Below, one piece after another: positions 47,863-58,608 of a stretch of 64,000 bases of DNA. The stretch is taken from the NCBI RefSeq assembly GCF_002563955.1, contig NZ_PDJE01000001.1, positions 2,232,001 to 2,296,000 on the forward strand, written 5' to 3'. A program made the translations under genes and the position numbers. The notes below the pieces were generated by a model. The model saw nothing but the letters and a program-made list of their open reading frames with translations, was not told the DNA's origin and made no database searches. Within the stretch, counting starts at the first letter, position 1, and the number at the start of each line of letters is the position of its first letter. The DNA comes from Paramicrobacterium agarici. Lineage in GTDB: Bacteria; Actinomycetota; Actinomycetes; Actinomycetales; Microbacteriaceae.

Positions 47863-48757
47863 GAGCAACTCGCAGAACGAATTCGGCACCGGCCGCGTCA
47901 AGCGCGGACTCGCGGAGATGCTGAAAGGCGGCGTCATCATGGACGTCGTCACGCCCGAGCAGGCGCGAATCGCCGAAGACGCCGGAGCCGTCGCCGTGAT
48001 GGCGCTCGAACGCGTTCCCGCCGACATCCGCGCTCAGGGCGGCGTCGCGCGAATGAGCGACCCCGATCTCATTGATGCGATCGTCGCAGAGGTGTCGATT
48101 CCCGTCATGGCCAAGGCTCGCATTGGGCACTTCGTGGAGGCGCGGGTCCTCGAGGCCCTTGACGTCGACTACATCGACGAGTCCGAGGTGCTCAGCCCGG
48201 CCGACTACGTCAATCACATCGACAAGTGGCAGTTCACGGTTCCCTTCGTCTGCGGTGCGACAAACCTCGGAGAGGCACTCAGGCGCATCAACGAGGGCGC
48301 CGCAATGATCCGCTCAAAGGGCGAGGCTGGCACGGGCGACGTGTCCGAGGCCACCAAGCACATCCGCAAGATCACCTCAGAGATCCGCGGCCTCACCGCA
48401 CTGTCGACAGACGAGCTCTACGTAGCCGCGAAGGAGCTTCAGGCGCCTTTCGCACTCGTCGAGGAGATCGCACGCACAGGAAAGCTTCCCGTCGTGCTGT
48501 TCACAGCCGGGGGAGTGGCTACGCCTGCGGATGCTGCCATGATGATGCAGCTCGGCGCCGACGGCGTCTTCGTGGGATCGGGCATCTTCAAGTCAGGCAA
48601 TCCAGAGCAGCGTGCCGCCGCCATCGTGAAGGCGACCACCTTCCATGACGACCCCTCGGTCGTTGCCGACGTCTCTCGCGGCCTTGGCGAGGCGATGGTC
48701 GGAATCAACGTCGGCGATCTTCCTGCACCGCACCGCTTGTCTGAGCGTGGCTGGTAG
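47855..48757 (+). CDS. pdxS: Pyridoxal 5'-phosphate synthase lyase subunit
   Basis: PdxS condenses ribose-5-phosphate, glyceraldehyde-3-phosphate and ammonia to make PLP, receiving ammonia from PdxT. The 300-residue barrel has [20 protein letters not shown] near the start, the catalytic lysine in [10 protein letters not shown] (about residue 85) and [11 protein letters not shown] with the second lysine (about 150). ATG 47855 was chosen; ATG 47846 in the same frame adds three residues and neither has a strong ribosome site. It overlaps pdxT by 11 bases. Confidence 0.96.
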   Translation: MTESNSQNEFGTGRVKRGLAEMLKGGVIMDVVTPEQARIAEDAGAVAVMALERVPADIRAQGGVARMSDPDLIDAIVAEVSIPVMAKARIGHFVEARVLEALDVDYIDESEVLSPADYVNHIDKWQFTVPFVCGATNLGEALRRINEGAAMIRSKGEAGTGDVSEATKHIRKITSEIRGLTALSTDELYVAAKELQAPFALVEEIARTGKLPVVLFTAGGVATPADAAMMMQLGADGVFVGSGIFKSGNPEQRAAAIVKATTFHDDPSVVADVSRGLGEAMVGINVGDLPAPHRLSERGW

Positions 48758-49346
48758 ACCCCGGATCGGCGTACTCGCCCTGCAGGGCGACGTCAGAGAG
48801 CACCGGACAGCGCTGAGCCATTTCGACGTTGACGTCGCCTCCGTGCGGACTGCAGAAGAGCTTGCTCACGTCGACGGCCTCGTTCTCCCGGGTGGCGAGT
48901 CGAGCGTCATCGACAAGCTGAGTCGCCTCTTCGGAATCGCCGAGCCGTTGTCGACGGCAATCGGCGACGGGCTGCCGGTCTTCGGAACGTGCGCAGGACT
49001 CATCATGCTCGCTCGACGACTGACGGACGGCATCGCCGGGCAACAGACTTTCGGGGGACTGGACGTGACGGTGCAGCGGAACGCGTTCGGCTCGCAGACG
49101 GACTCGTTCGAAACCGATGTGGACGTTGCCCTTCTCGGAGCTCCGCCCGTGCACGCAGTATTCATCAGGGCACCACTCGTCACGGACGTCGGGCCGGCCG
49201 TTCGGGTTCTGGGCCGCCTCGGTGACGGCAGGGTCGTCGCCGTCGAGGATGGCAACGTGATCGGCACATCGTTCCACCCGGAAGTCTCCGGAGAGCTGCG
49301 CTTTCATGCACGTTTCGTCGAGCGTGTTCATGCCCGTGCGGCGTGA
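48747..49346 (+). CDS. pdxT: Pyridoxal 5'-phosphate synthase glutaminase subunit
   Basis: Glutamine amidotransferase that supplies ammonia to PdxS. A 199-residue class I-like glutaminase: [12 protein letters not shown], nucleophile Cys in [10 protein letters not shown] (about residue 76), and the His-Glu pair in SFHPEVSGE. The frame is open further upstream, but GTG 48747 begins the family N-terminus ([17 protein letters not shown]) and overlaps pdxS by 11 bases, giving tight coupling. Confidence 0.96.
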   Translation: MAGRPRIGVLALQGDVREHRTALSHFDVDVASVRTAEELAHVDGLVLPGGESSVIDKLSRLFGIAEPLSTAIGDGLPVFGTCAGLIMLARRLTDGIAGQQTFGGLDVTVQRNAFGSQTDSFETDVDVALLGAPPVHAVFIRAPLVTDVGPAVRVLGRLGDGRVVAVEDGNVIGTSFHPEVSGELRFHARFVERVHARAA

Positions 49347-49415
49347 GGCGCCACGCCGCGGAACTCAGCCTGCCGTAGAATGACAGCACGCTAATAAGAC
49401 GCAGTAAGGGAGCAC

Positions 49416-50177
49416 ATGTCAGGGCACTCTAAGTGGGCGACGACAAAGCACAAGAAGGCGATCATCGACCAGAGGCGCGCCAAGTCGTTCGCGAAGCTCA
49501 TCAAGAACATCGAGGTTGCCGCCAAAATCGGTGGAGCAGACCTCGCCGGAAACCCGACCCTCCAGGATGCCATCCAGAAGGCGAAGAAGACGTCGGTTCC
49601 GAACGACAACATTGATCGCGCGGTCAAGCGAGGTGCTGGTCTCACCGGCGAGACGATCGATTACACGACGATCATGTATGAGGGCTATGGCCCCAACGGC
49701 GTCGCCCTCCTCGTCGAGTGCCTCACCGACAATAAGAACCGAGCGGCCGCCGACGTGCGCACGCTGATGACGCGTAACGGCGGCACGATGGCCGACCCCG
49801 GAAGCGTTGCCTACAACTTCGCTCGGAAGGGTGTCATCGTCGTTCCACAGGAGGAGACGACCGAGGACGACATCCTCGCTGCAGTACTAGAGGCCGGAGC
49901 TGAAGAGGTTCAAGAAGAGGGGGACACCTTCGAGATCATCACAGAAGCTACCGATCTCGTGCCCGCGCGTTCTGCCCTTCAAGCGGCGGGAATCGACTAC
50001 AACTCGGCTGATGTCGCGTTCGTGCCCAGTCTCAAGGTCGAGATCGATGCGGACACAGCGCGCAAGGTTTTCAAGCTCATCGACGCGCTCGACGATTCCG
50101 ATGACGTGCAGAATATCTACAGCAACTTCGACCTCAGCGCGGACGTTCGCGCCCAGCTCGAAGACGACGAAGACTGA
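49416..50177 (+). CDS. YebC/PmpR family DNA-binding regulatory protein
   Basis: A 253-residue member of the YebC/PmpR family. Some members bind DNA; others are reported to help ribosomes through proline runs. The N-terminal [20 protein letters not shown] (split after residue 20) and the middle NVGGTMA-type segment ([15 protein letters not shown]) are family signatures. ATG 49416 has GGGAG 5 nt upstream. It lies just ahead of ruvC (3 bp), the usual yebC-ruvCAB order. Confidence 0.95.
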   Translation: MSGHSKWATTKHKKAIIDQRRAKSFAKLIKNIEVAAKIGGADLAGNPTLQDAIQKAKKTSVPNDNIDRAVKRGAGLTGETIDYTTIMYEGYGPNGVALLVECLTDNKNRAAADVRTLMTRNGGTMADPGSVAYNFARKGVIVVPQEETTEDDILAAVLEAGAEEVQEEGDTFEIITEATDLVPARSALQAAGIDYNSADVAFVPSLKVEIDADTARKVFKLIDALDDSDDVQNIYSNFDLSADVRAQLEDDED

Positions 50178-50180
50178 CAC

Positions 50181-50759
50181 GTGTCCCTTCGAGTTCTCGG
50201 CATCGACCCAGGGCTCACGCGCTGCGGCATCGGAGTGATCGACGTCGCCTCGAACCGCGAGGCCCAGCTCGTCCACTTCGGGGTGCTTCGGAGTGAGGCC
50301 AATGCCGAGATCGAAGCACGGCTTCTGACGATATCCCGCGGCATCGAAGACGTTCTCGATACGCACGCGCCTCATGCCGTCGCTGTCGAGCGCGTCTTTG
50401 CCCAGCACAACCTGCGCACGGTTATGGGAACGGCTCAAGTCAGCGGAATAGCGCTTGCCGCTGCCGCGAGGCGCGGGCTTCGCGTGGGACATCACACGCC
50501 GTCTGAGGTCAAGGCTGCGATCACGGGATACGGCTCAGCTGACAAAAAGCAGGTGGCGACGATGGTCGCCCGGGTTCTGCGGCTCGAGTCGCCTCCGACT
50601 CCCGCAGATGCCGCCGACGCGCTCGCACTCGCGCTGTGCCATGCCTGGCGCATCGGAAGCCGTGTCACTCCCGCGGGAACCGCGGCCGAAACCCCGGCGC
50701 AGCGCGCGTGGCAGGACGCAGAACGAGCATCGCGTAAGCGGAGCGCGCCGCGAGCCTGA
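50181..50759 (+). CDS. ruvC: Holliday junction endonuclease RuvC
   Basis: Cuts Holliday junctions after RuvAB branch migration. The 192 residues have catalytic acids in VLGIDPGLTRCGIGV (Asp), AVERVFAQHN (Glu) and the late ADAADALALALCHA (two Asp). The GTG start is 3 bp after yebC. A basic tail (RASRKRSAPRA) is typical. ruvA follows after 35 bp. Confidence 0.97.
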   Translation: MSLRVLGIDPGLTRCGIGVIDVASNREAQLVHFGVLRSEANAEIEARLLTISRGIEDVLDTHAPHAVAVERVFAQHNLRTVMGTAQVSGIALAAAARRGLRVGHHTPSEVKAAITGYGSADKKQVATMVARVLRLESPPTPADAADALALALCHAWRIGSRVTPAGTAAETPAQRAWQDAERASRKRSAPRA

Positions 50760-50782
50760 AGCGGTTCGTCAGAGGCACCACG

Positions 50783-50788
50783 TAGGCT
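50783..50788 (+). promoter_or_regulatory. -10 box (TAGGCT) upstream of ruvA
   Basis: TAGGCT ends 6 nt before GTG 50795, suggesting an internal leaderless promoter in the ruvCAB run. Confidence 0.4.
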
Positions 50789-50794
50789 GAGAAC

Positions 50795-51415
50795 GTGATT
50801 TCTTCGGTACGCGGGACTGTGCTCTCGACGCATGACGGCAACGTGGTCATCGAAGTGGGCGGAGTCGGTCTCGCCGTCCAGGTCACGCCAGAGCACGAGC
50901 TTGCGCTCCGTGTCGGAGAACCGGCGTTCGTTCACACGAGCCTGATCGTCCGCGAAGACGCGCTGAGCCTCTTCGGGTTCGAAACCAGTGAGCAGCTCGA
51001 GATCTTCGAACTGCTCCTCAGCGTCAACGGTGTCGGTCCCAAATCCGCACTTGGGGTTCTCTCGACACTCGGTCCGGGTCAAGTTGCTGCGGCCGTCGAG
51101 AATGAGGACGATAAAGCGTTCCGCGCGGTCAGTGGAATCGGCCCCAAGACGGCAAAGCTCATCATCCTCTCGCTCGCAGGCAAGGTGACGAGCCTCGCGT
51201 ACGCAGACGATGCGAGCGCTTCGCCGCGCAGCGGGAGCGGCGAAGACGTGATCGTCGCTCTCACAGGGCTTGGCTGGGCCGAACGCGATGCCGAGAGCGC
51301 CCTGACCGCTGTGCTCACGGCGCAGCCCGACCTCGCGACCGCGCCCGTGCAGACTCTGCTGCGCCTCGCCCTCGCGCAGCTCGGCCCCGCCACGTCGAAA
51401 GGAGGGCGTGCGTGA
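50795..51415 (+). CDS. ruvA: Holliday junction-binding protein RuvA
   Basis: Tetrameric junction-binding partner of RuvB. The 206 residues comprise an N-terminal OB fold ([20 protein letters not shown]), two helix-hairpin-helix units ([18 protein letters not shown] and [17 protein letters not shown]) and the RuvB-binding tail ([16 protein letters not shown]). GTG start; its stop overlaps the ruvB start as GTGA. Confidence 0.97.
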   Translation: MISSVRGTVLSTHDGNVVIEVGGVGLAVQVTPEHELALRVGEPAFVHTSLIVREDALSLFGFETSEQLEIFELLLSVNGVGPKSALGVLSTLGPGQVAAAVENEDDKAFRAVSGIGPKTAKLIILSLAGKVTSLAYADDASASPRSGSGEDVIVALTGLGWAERDAESALTAVLTAQPDLATAPVQTLLRLALAQLGPATSKGGRA

Positions 51416-52437
51416 GCGAAAACGATTTGACCTCGTCCAACGTGCTCTCCGAGGCAGAACTGGCGTTCGAGGGTGCGCTTCGCCCGTCAAGCCTCTCCGA
51501 GTTTGTCGGGCAGCCCAAAGTTCGCGGTCAGCTGGAGCTTCTCCTGAAGGCCGCCAGCATGCAGAACCGCACGCCGGATCACATTCTGCTCGCGGGACCT
51601 CCCGGACTCGGCAAGACGACACTCGCCATGATCGTCGCCCACGAATCGGGCCAGCCGCTGCGCATGTCGAGCGGCCCGGCCATTCAGCACGCCGGAGACC
51701 TTGCCGCCGTACTCTCGAGTCTCGTGCCAGGCGAAGTCCTGTTCATCGACGAGATCCATCGCATGGCACGGTCCGCCGAGGAGATGCTGTACCTGGCGAT
51801 GGAGGATTTTCGCATCGACATCATGGTCGGCAAAGGAGCGGGTGCAACGTCCGTCCCGCTCGACCTCGCACCATTCACGCTCGTGGGCGCGACAACGCGC
51901 TCGGGACTCCTGCCGAACCCACTTCGCGATCGTTTCGGCTTCACGGCCCACCTCGAGTTCTATGACGACGATGACCTTGCGAAAGTGATCGAGAGGGCAG
52001 CGCCCATGCTCGACTTCTCTCTCGACGGTGAGGGCATCGCGGAGATCGCAGGGCGGTGCCGGGGGACTCCGCGCATCGCAAATAGACTGCTTCGACGCGT
52101 TCGCGACTATTCGCTCGTTCACGGCACGGCCGGCGACGTCACGGCTGTTCGCGAGGCTCTTCGGCTCTACGACGTCGATGAGCTGGGTCTCGACCGTCTC
52201 GATCGCGCCGTCATGAATACGATTCTCACCCGGTTCGGAGGAGGCCCCGTCGGCTTGAGCACCCTCGCCGTCTCCGTGGGAGAGGAGGGTGAGACCATCG
52301 AGAGCGTCGTGGAACCGTTCCTCGTGCGAATCGGCCTGCTGACGCGAACTCCGCGAGGCCGCATGGCGACGCAGCTGGCCTACCGTCACTTCGGCATTGC
52401 CTCCGCCCAGGAGTCGCTCCCACTCGATACCCTATAA
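51412..52437 (+). CDS. ruvB: Holliday junction helicase RuvB
   Basis: AAA+ motor that drives branch migration. The 341 residues have Walker [13 protein letters not shown], Walker B FIDEIHR, sensor [10 protein letters not shown] and the winged-helix C-terminus. [20 protein letters not shown] at the N-terminus is the family signature. GTG start overlapping ruvA. A TATAAT overlaps its stop codon and may drive yajC-secDF. Confidence 0.98.
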   Translation: MSENDLTSSNVLSEAELAFEGALRPSSLSEFVGQPKVRGQLELLLKAASMQNRTPDHILLAGPPGLGKTTLAMIVAHESGQPLRMSSGPAIQHAGDLAAVLSSLVPGEVLFIDEIHRMARSAEEMLYLAMEDFRIDIMVGKGAGATSVPLDLAPFTLVGATTRSGLLPNPLRDRFGFTAHLEFYDDDDLAKVIERAAPMLDFSLDGEGIAEIAGRCRGTPRIANRLLRRVRDYSLVHGTAGDVTAVREALRLYDVDELGLDRLDRAVMNTILTRFGGGPVGLSTLAVSVGEEGETIESVVEPFLVRIGLLTRTPRGRMATQLAYRHFGIASAQESLPLDTL

Positions 52438-52438
52438 T
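52433..52438 (+). promoter_or_regulatory. Candidate -10 (TATAAT) for yajC-secDF
   Basis: A perfect TATAAT overlaps the ruvB stop codon, 64 bp before the yajC ATG. The -35 region at 16-18 nt is poor. Confidence 0.35.
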
Positions 52439-52502
52439 CGACTCTGGCCCACCGGCCGTCCCCCAACCAGCGGTATTGCGCCGCGGAAAGCCGTGTATTT
52501 AT

Positions 52503-52871
52503 ATGGACCCGTTAACTCTTGCTATGTTGGCCATCCTGGCCGTTCTGATCTTCTTCATGTTCCGGAACAGCCAGAAGCGCAAGCGCGAGCAGCAGGAGCT
52601 GCAGTCCAAGGTAGCTCCGGGTGCTGACGTCATGACCAACTTCGGGCTCTTCGGCACGATCGTGTCGATCGATGACGAAGACAACAAGGTGGAGCTCCAG
52701 ACCGGGCCCGGTGTTGTGCTCACCGTGCACCGTCAGACGATTGCGCGCGTTGTCGAAGACACAAATGATGCCGCCGACAATGACGATGAGGACGCGACGG
52801 ACGACACGACCGAAACCGACGACGCGCAAGACAGCTCGTCGAATGGCGACAACAAGTCCGACAACGCGTAG
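52503..52871 (+). CDS. yajC: Preprotein translocase subunit YajC
   Basis: Accessory Sec subunit that associates with SecDF. A 122-residue protein from ATG 52503. One membrane helix (LTLAMLAILAVLIFFMF, residues 4-20) precedes the conserved core KRKREQQELQSKVAPGADV and GTIVSIDDEDNKVELQ. The C-terminus is a long acidic Asp/Glu/Ser tail, longer than in many YajC proteins. secD follows after 50 bp. Confidence 0.94.
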   Translation: MDPLTLAMLAILAVLIFFMFRNSQKRKREQQELQSKVAPGADVMTNFGLFGTIVSIDDEDNKVELQTGPGVVLTVHRQTIARVVEDTNDAADNDDEDATDDTTETDDAQDSSSNGDNKSDNA

Positions 52872-52921
52872 GCCCTTCTCGAGGCGCCAGGCATCCCGCA
52901 ACTAGAAAGCTGAGTACATAG

Positions 52922-54640
52922 GTGTCTCCACGCTCCACACCGACCCGACAGGCCACGAGGTCACTTTCGTGGCTGGGCTTCATCATCCTCGTGCTGCTCG
53001 CAGTCCTGACGGGCGGTGTGCTCTGGGGCGGCGCTTCGTTTATCCCGAAGCTCGCGCTCGATCTCGAGGGCGGGACACAGATCATCCTCGAGGCAGAAGT
53101 CGAGGACGGCTCATCTGTGTCGCAGGAGCAGCTTGACCAGGCGGTGTCGATCATTCGACAGCGGGTCAACGCCTCGGGTGTCACGGAAGCCGAGGTGACA
53201 ACGGAGGGCGGACGCAACATCGTCGTCGCGATTCCCGGCGTCGCCGACCAGGAGACTCGCGACCGCGTGACGTCGACAGCAAAGCTCTCTTTCCGACCCG
53301 TTCTCGTTGCGGGTGAGCCGTCGAATGAGTTCGTCGGTGAAGATGGCCAGGCCACACCTTACCCGTCGCCGGAGCCGACGGTGCCAGACGAGCCAACCGC
53401 ATCGCCGACGAATGCCAGCGATGACAGCTGGATCACGCCCCGGCTCCAGCAGGAGTACCAGGCCTTCGACTGCGATGCCGAACGAGCCGAAGCAGCAAAC
53501 GCGCCAGAAGACGAAGCCATTGTTGCGTGCGAGGCCGACGGCACGGTGAAGTACATTCTCGGACCTGTCGAGGTGGAAGGCGCGCACATCAGCGATGCCT
53601 CTGCCGGAATGGGACAGACGCAGACAGGCGCGACAACCGGGCAGTGGGTCGTCAACCTGGAGTTCGACGGCACGGGTGCCAAGGCATTCGCCGACGTGAC
53701 GTCGCGCTTGACGGGTGCCGAGTCGCCGAAGAACCAATTCGCGATCGTCCTCGACGGAGAGGTCATCTCGGCCCCGAGGTCGCAGGCCGTGATCTCCGAC
53801 GGTAAGGCGCAGATCAGCGGAAACTTCACAGAGGACTCAGCTAAGGCTCTCGCCGATCAGCTGAAATACGGCGCGCTTCCCATCAACTTCACGGAGCTCA
53901 GCTCCAACCAGATCTCCGCGACCCTCGGCTCTGCTCAGCTTGAAATCGGCTTTATCACCGGCCTCATCGGACTGCTGCTCGTCGTCATCTACACGCTGTT
54001 CCAATACCGGCTCCTCGGCTTCGTGACGATCTTGTCGCTCGTCATCGCCGCGGCACTGACCTATCTCGTGATCGCGATTCTCAGCTGGCGAGAGGGGTAT
54101 CGTCTGTCGCTCGCGGGCATCGCCGGCCTGATCGTCGCAATCGGCTTCACTGTGGACTCCTTCATCGTCTACTTCGAGCGAATACGCGACGAGCTCCGCG
54201 ATGGGCGAGGGCTCGAATCCGCTGTCGAGGCAGGCTGGAAGCGCGCGGCACGCACGATCTACTCGGCTAAGGGCATCAACCTCCTCGCGGCCGTCGTTCT
54301 CTATGTGCTCGCCGTGGGAAATGTGCGCGGTTTCGCATTCACGCTCGGCGTGACCACGATCATCGACGTCCTTGTCGTCGTCATCTTCACGCACCCCATG
54401 CTGCAGCTTCTTGCAAAGACGCGCTTCTTCTCGAGTGGGCATCCGCTCTCCGGGCTCGACCCAGAAGCGCTCGGTGCGGTGTACCGCGGCAGAGCGCAGT
54501 TTCGAACTCCGGTGTCAGCCAAGCGTTCAAAGATCGCGTCCTCAAGCAAGGAAGCTCAGAAGCGCCAGACGATCGCCGAGCGGAAGAAGGCCGAACTGGC
54601 TTCTACCGGCTCCGCGAAGAACGACGAGAAGGATTCCTGA
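52922..54640 (+). CDS. secD: Protein translocase subunit SecD
   Basis: With SecF, SecD uses the proton gradient to help complete protein export. The 572 residues have a first helix (about 15-40), an extracytoplasmic region with LDLEGGTQIILEA (the family D1 motif), a Pro/Ser/Thr-rich insert (about 140-175), FAIVLDGEVISAPRS, then five C-terminal helices beginning LEIGFITGLIGLLLVVIY. GTG start. The stop overlaps the secF ATG as TGATG. Confidence 0.96.
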   Translation: MSPRSTPTRQATRSLSWLGFIILVLLAVLTGGVLWGGASFIPKLALDLEGGTQIILEAEVEDGSSVSQEQLDQAVSIIRQRVNASGVTEAEVTTEGGRNIVVAIPGVADQETRDRVTSTAKLSFRPVLVAGEPSNEFVGEDGQATPYPSPEPTVPDEPTASPTNASDDSWITPRLQQEYQAFDCDAERAEAANAPEDEAIVACEADGTVKYILGPVEVEGAHISDASAGMGQTQTGATTGQWVVNLEFDGTGAKAFADVTSRLTGAESPKNQFAIVLDGEVISAPRSQAVISDGKAQISGNFTEDSAKALADQLKYGALPINFTELSSNQISATLGSAQLEIGFITGLIGLLLVVIYTLFQYRLLGFVTILSLVIAAALTYLVIAILSWREGYRLSLAGIAGLIVAIGFTVDSFIVYFERIRDELRDGRGLESAVEAGWKRAARTIYSAKGINLLAAVVLYVLAVGNVRGFAFTLGVTTIIDVLVVVIFTHPMLQLLAKTRFFSSGHPLSGLDPEALGAVYRGRAQFRTPVSAKRSKIASSSKEAQKRQTIAERKKAELASTGSAKNDEKDS

Positions 54641-55641
54641 TGGCCAGCTTCGTTCGATTCGGAAACGACCTCTACACGGGAAAGCGCTCCGTCAACTTTG
54701 TCGGAAACCGCCGCGTGTGGTTCTCGATCGCCGCCCTTCTGGTGATTGCGTCGATCCTCACCCCGATCATCAAGGGCGGCTTCAACTTCGGGATCGAGTT
54801 CACGGGCGGCTCCCAATTCTCCATCTCCAACGCTCAGAGCACGAACCAGGATCTTGCGACGGATGCTGTCGCGGAGGTCGTTCCCGACGCCGTGGCACGT
54901 GTCGTGATCGTCGGCGAAGACGGCGTGCGCGTGCAGACCGACCAGCTGACGGCCGACCAAACGCACGAGATCACGAGGATCCTCGCCGAGTCTTACGGGG
55001 TCGACACCTCCGACGTCAATACAAACTTTGTTGGCGCGACGTGGGGCAGCGACGTCACCCGAATGTCTTTGACCGCCCTTGTGATATTCCTCGTGCTGAC
55101 GTTCATCATCATGGCGCTGTACTTCAGAACGTGGAAGATGTCGGCAGCGGCGATCATCACGCTCGCCGACGTGCTCGTGATCACTCTCGGTGTCTACGCA
55201 GCATCCGGTTTCGAGATCACTCCAGCGGCAGTCATCGGATTCCTGACGATTCTCGGGTACTCGCTCTACGACACCGTCGTGGTCTTTGACAAGATTCGTG
55301 AGAACACGCACGAAGACGGTGAGGACTCGCCTCGAACGTTCTCAGAATCTGTGAACCTCGCGGTCAACCAGACGCTCGTGCGGTCGATCAACACGTCCGT
55401 CGTCGCCGCGCTGCCTGTCGCGGCGATCCTCGTGATCGGTGACTTCCTTCTGGGAGCAGAGACCCTGCGCGACATTTCGCTGTCGCTCTTCGTGGGAATC
55501 ATCGTCGCGACGTACTCGACGATCTTCGTCGGAGCGCCCCTGTACGCACTGTTCCGTCAGAACGAGCCGGACATCAAGAAGCGCGATGCGCGCGTGCTCG
55601 CGGCACGAGAGAGGGCATCACGCGCCGAGCCGGTCAGCTAG
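54640..55641 (+). CDS. secF: Protein translocase subunit SecF
   Basis: Partner of SecD. The 333 residues have a first helix (RVWFSIAALLVIASILTPII), the extracytoplasmic FNFGIEFTGGSQF motif, and five C-terminal helices with the family segment LTILGYSLYDTVVVFDKIREN (split at residues 203-225). The 1-bp overlap with secD gives translational coupling. Confidence 0.97.
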   Translation: MASFVRFGNDLYTGKRSVNFVGNRRVWFSIAALLVIASILTPIIKGGFNFGIEFTGGSQFSISNAQSTNQDLATDAVAEVVPDAVARVVIVGEDGVRVQTDQLTADQTHEITRILAESYGVDTSDVNTNFVGATWGSDVTRMSLTALVIFLVLTFIIMALYFRTWKMSAAAIITLADVLVITLGVYAASGFEITPAAVIGFLTILGYSLYDTVVVFDKIRENTHEDGEDSPRTFSESVNLAVNQTLVRSINTSVVAALPVAAILVIGDFLLGAETLRDISLSLFVGIIVATYSTIFVGAPLYALFRQNEPDIKKRDARVLAARERASRAEPVS

Positions 55642-55671
55642 CCCGCTCCGGAGCAGTATCCTTGAGAGCTC

Positions 55672-55682
55672 AAGGAGGTGAT
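55672..55682 (+). promoter_or_regulatory. Perfect 11-nt Shine-Dalgarno for relA
   Basis: AAGGAGGTGAT is fully complementary to the common 3' end of 16S rRNA and stops 5 nt before the relA ATG. No other start in this window has such a long match. Confidence 0.85.
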
Positions 55683-55687
55683 CCGCG

Positions 55688-57931
55688 ATGACAGAGACGA
55701 CGACTCCTCAGTCAGCGTCGCTGCGTCGGCTCGTGCCGCGCATTTTCTCGCGCGCGCAGCCCGTCGGCGCCGTGGATCGGCTTATTCGCACGGTGCGCAT
55801 GCACCAGCCCAAGGCTGACGTCTCGGTCATCGAGCGCGCTTACACGGTGGCGGAGAAGGCGCACAGGGAGCAGAAGCGGCGCAGCGGAGAGCCGTACATC
55901 ACACATCCCGTGGCGGTCGCCCAGATTCTCGCGGATCTCGGCATCGGCTCGAAGACGATAGCTGCTGCGCTCCTGCATGACACCGTCGAAGACACGGAGT
56001 ACACGCTCGACGAGCTGAGGGCGGAGTTCGGCGACGAGATCGCGATGCTCGTCGACGGCGTCACGAAGCTCGACAAGGTCAAGTACGGCGAGGCGGCGCA
56101 AGCAGAGACCGTTCGCAAGATGATCGTTGCGATGTCGAAGGACATTCGCGTTCTGATCATCAAGCTCGCGGACCGCCTCCACAATGCCCGAACCTGGGGC
56201 TTCATGCCGCCGGAGAAAGCAGCGAAGAAGGCGACGGAGACACTCGAGATCTACGCCCCGCTCGCGCACAGGCTGGGAATCCAGGCCATCAAATGGGAGC
56301 TCGAGGATCTGTCGTTCGCAGTTCTGCAGCCGAAAATCTACGCCGAGATCGAGAGCCTCGTCAAGCAGCGCACGCCGCAGCGGGAACACTTCATCCAGCA
56401 GGTCATCGACGCGATCAACGACGACCTCAAGGCCCAGAAGATTCGCGGAAAGGTCGTTGGCCGGCCCAAGCAGTACTATTCGATCTACCAGAAGATGGTT
56501 GTGCGCGGCCGCGACTTCGACGAGATCTACGACCTGGTCGGCATCCGCGTGCTCGTCAACAGCGTCCGCGACTGCTATGCGGTGCTCGGGGCCATCCATG
56601 CGCGCTGGACGCCGATTCCCGGCCGGTTCAAGGATTACATCGCGACACCGAAGTTCAACCTGTATCAGTCGCTGCACACGACGGTGATCGGCCCGGAGGG
56701 AAAGTCCGTCGAGATCCAGATCCGCACCCACGAAATGCACCAGCACGCCGAGTACGGTGTCGCCGCTCATTGGAAGTACAAAGAGCGGATGAACGGGGGC
56801 AAGGGCTCCGGCCCGTCGTCGGACACCGACCTGGCATGGCTCGCCCACATCTCGGACTGGCAGGCAGAGACCGCAGATCCAAGCGAGTTCCTGGATTCTC
56901 TGCGCTTCGAAATCGGCGCCAAGGAAGTTTACGTCTTCACGCCTAAGGGCCGCGTCATCGGGCTTCCGTCCGGCGCGACCCCGGTGGACTTCGCTTATGC
57001 GGTGCACACCGAGGTGGGCCACCGCACCATGGGCGCCCGAGTCAACGGTCGGCTCGTGCCCCTGGAGACCGCTCTCGCCAGTGGGGACGTCGTCGAGGTG
57101 TTCACCTCGAAGAACCCGGACTCCGGCCCGAGCCAGGATTGGCTCGGTTTCGTCAAGAGTCCTCGCGCCCGCAGCAAGATCCGGCAGTGGTTCACGAAGG
57201 AACGCCGAGACGAGGCGATCGAGCAGGGCAAGGATGCTATTGCGCGAGCATTCCGCAAGCAGAACCTTCCGCTGCAGCACTTGGACTCGCTCAACGAGGT
57301 TGTCTCGCAGCTGCACTACAACGACGTCTCTGCGCTGTACGCGGCTGTGGGAGAGGGACACGTCTCCACACAGTCGGTTCTGGAGAAGATCGCGGCGATC
57401 GTGCACGGAGACGCCGAGTCCGAACACACTGTTGTCGACATGCCGGTGCGCGGGCGGCCACGGGGTCGCCAGACGAACAGCGAATCCGGAGTCCTGGTCA
57501 GGGGAGCGCCCGACATCCTCGTCAAGCTCGCCAAATGCTGCACGCCAGTGCCCGGCGACGAGATCGTCGGCTTCGTCACTCGCGGTTCAGGCGTGTCGGT
57601 GCACCGATCCGACTGCCACAACGTCCAGTCGCTTGTGCGGGAGCCGGAACGGATGATCGACGTGGAATGGGCGCCGACCTCCAAGGGGCTGTTCCTCGTA
57701 AACATCCAGGTCGAGGCTCTCGATCGGGCGGCATTGCTCTCGGACATCACTCACGTGCTCAGCGAACATCACGTGAACATTCTCTCGGCGACCGTCACGA
57801 CGTCTAACGCCCGATTGGCGATAAGCCGGTTCGTGTTCGAGATGGGGGATACGACTCACCTCGAGCGCGTGCTGAACGCCGTGAGACGGGTCGATGCCGT
57901 GTACGACGTGTACCGCGTCAACGGAGGCTGA
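55688..57931 (+). CDS. relA: Bifunctional (p)ppGpp synthetase/hydrolase
   Basis: The Rel/Spo stringent-response enzyme, making and degrading (p)ppGpp. The 747 residues show, in order, the HD hydrolase ([22 protein letters not shown] at about 97-103), the synthetase ([29 protein letters not shown]), TGS ([20 protein letters not shown]), the cysteine-containing zinc-finger-like domain ([15 protein letters not shown]) and C-terminal ACT. Intact motifs in both halves suggest a dual-function Rel. It closes the long thrS-to-relA run. Confidence 0.97.
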   Translation: MTETTTPQSASLRRLVPRIFSRAQPVGAVDRLIRTVRMHQPKADVSVIERAYTVAEKAHREQKRRSGEPYITHPVAVAQILADLGIGSKTIAAALLHDTVEDTEYTLDELRAEFGDEIAMLVDGVTKLDKVKYGEAAQAETVRKMIVAMSKDIRVLIIKLADRLHNARTWGFMPPEKAAKKATETLEIYAPLAHRLGIQAIKWELEDLSFAVLQPKIYAEIESLVKQRTPQREHFIQQVIDAINDDLKAQKIRGKVVGRPKQYYSIYQKMVVRGRDFDEIYDLVGIRVLVNSVRDCYAVLGAIHARWTPIPGRFKDYIATPKFNLYQSLHTTVIGPEGKSVEIQIRTHEMHQHAEYGVAAHWKYKERMNGGKGSGPSSDTDLAWLAHISDWQAETADPSEFLDSLRFEIGAKEVYVFTPKGRVIGLPSGATPVDFAYAVHTEVGHRTMGARVNGRLVPLETALASGDVVEVFTSKNPDSGPSQDWLGFVKSPRARSKIRQWFTKERRDEAIEQGKDAIARAFRKQNLPLQHLDSLNEVVSQLHYNDVSALYAAVGEGHVSTQSVLEKIAAIVHGDAESEHTVVDMPVRGRPRGRQTNSESGVLVRGAPDILVKLAKCCTPVPGDEIVGFVTRGSGVSVHRSDCHNVQSLVREPERMIDVEWAPTSKGLFLVNIQVEALDRAALLSDITHVLSEHHVNILSATVTTSNARLAISRFVFEMGDTTHLERVLNAVRRVDAVYDVYRVNGG

Positions 57932-57938
57932 GTCGCTG

Positions 57939-58589
57939 TTACGCCGCTTCAGGGCGTTGCTGGCCTCGTTCAGCAGCAGAGATCACGCGCGCGAAGAACT
58001 CAAGACCTCCCGTCTTTCCCGGTCGACGGCGGGCTGCTGCCAGGTCGTTCGCACAAGCACGCACGACATCTGGATCGTTGTCGCACAGGGAGAGGACGAG
58101 ATCGATGTCATGAACCGTCCGGTGCACATCGATCGCGATGTCGCTGATCGTGCGCGAACGTGTCGTCACGAGAGGACTGCTTTTTCCGAACCGCGTGACC
58201 TCTGACGCATGGACGCTGATCTCCCGATAGCGGACTCCCGCCCTCCACGCCCCTGGGGGCCGTGTCCGGGGCCTCAACTCAAGCGCGCCGATGACAGCGG
58301 TTCCTGCACCGTGCACCCACGCGGCGGTTCTGCCCACGACGATGTCATGCTCGTTCACAGCAGGGGCGAGCGCGAGAGCTCTCAGTTCTGGCCTGTCAGG
58401 TTCGTCGACGGCGCAATATCCCTCATGGACTCCCCACAGCAGACCATCGAGCCTCGCTGCGCTGAGAACGGCGATCGGCAGGTCGGAGCCATAGAGCACG
58501 GGCGGAATCAAACGGGTCACGACTCCATGGTCACTGAATCCCGCCGCTGCAGTGCAGGCACGCCCACGGGTGTGGAGAATGCGCGGCAA
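57939..58589 (-). CDS. Hypothetical protein with weak AbiEi-type antitoxin resemblance
   Basis: A 216-residue protein that I do not firmly recognise. The order of a basic N-terminal part, a VLSAARLDGLLWGVHEGY segment, an ALALAPAVNEHDIVVG segment and RTAAWVHGAG resembles the AbiEi-like antitoxin proteins common in Microbacteriaceae, but no toxin gene is adjacent. No membrane helix is seen. The start codon is TTG 58589 with AGGGCG about 6 nt upstream; later GTG codons are possible. It converges on relA with a 7-bp gap and is read in the same direction as the DUF349 gene, 19 bp after it. Confidence 0.6.
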   Translation of the reverse strand: MPRILHTRGRACTAAAGFSDHGVVTRLIPPVLYGSDLPIAVLSAARLDGLLWGVHEGYCAVDEPDRPELRALALAPAVNEHDIVVGRTAAWVHGAGTAVIGALELRPRTRPPGAWRAGVRYREISVHASEVTRFGKSSPLVTTRSRTISDIAIDVHRTVHDIDLVLSLCDNDPDVVRACANDLAAARRRPGKTGGLEFFARVISAAERGQQRPEAA

Positions 58590-58608
58590 CGACGCCCTCT
58601 GTGGACAG

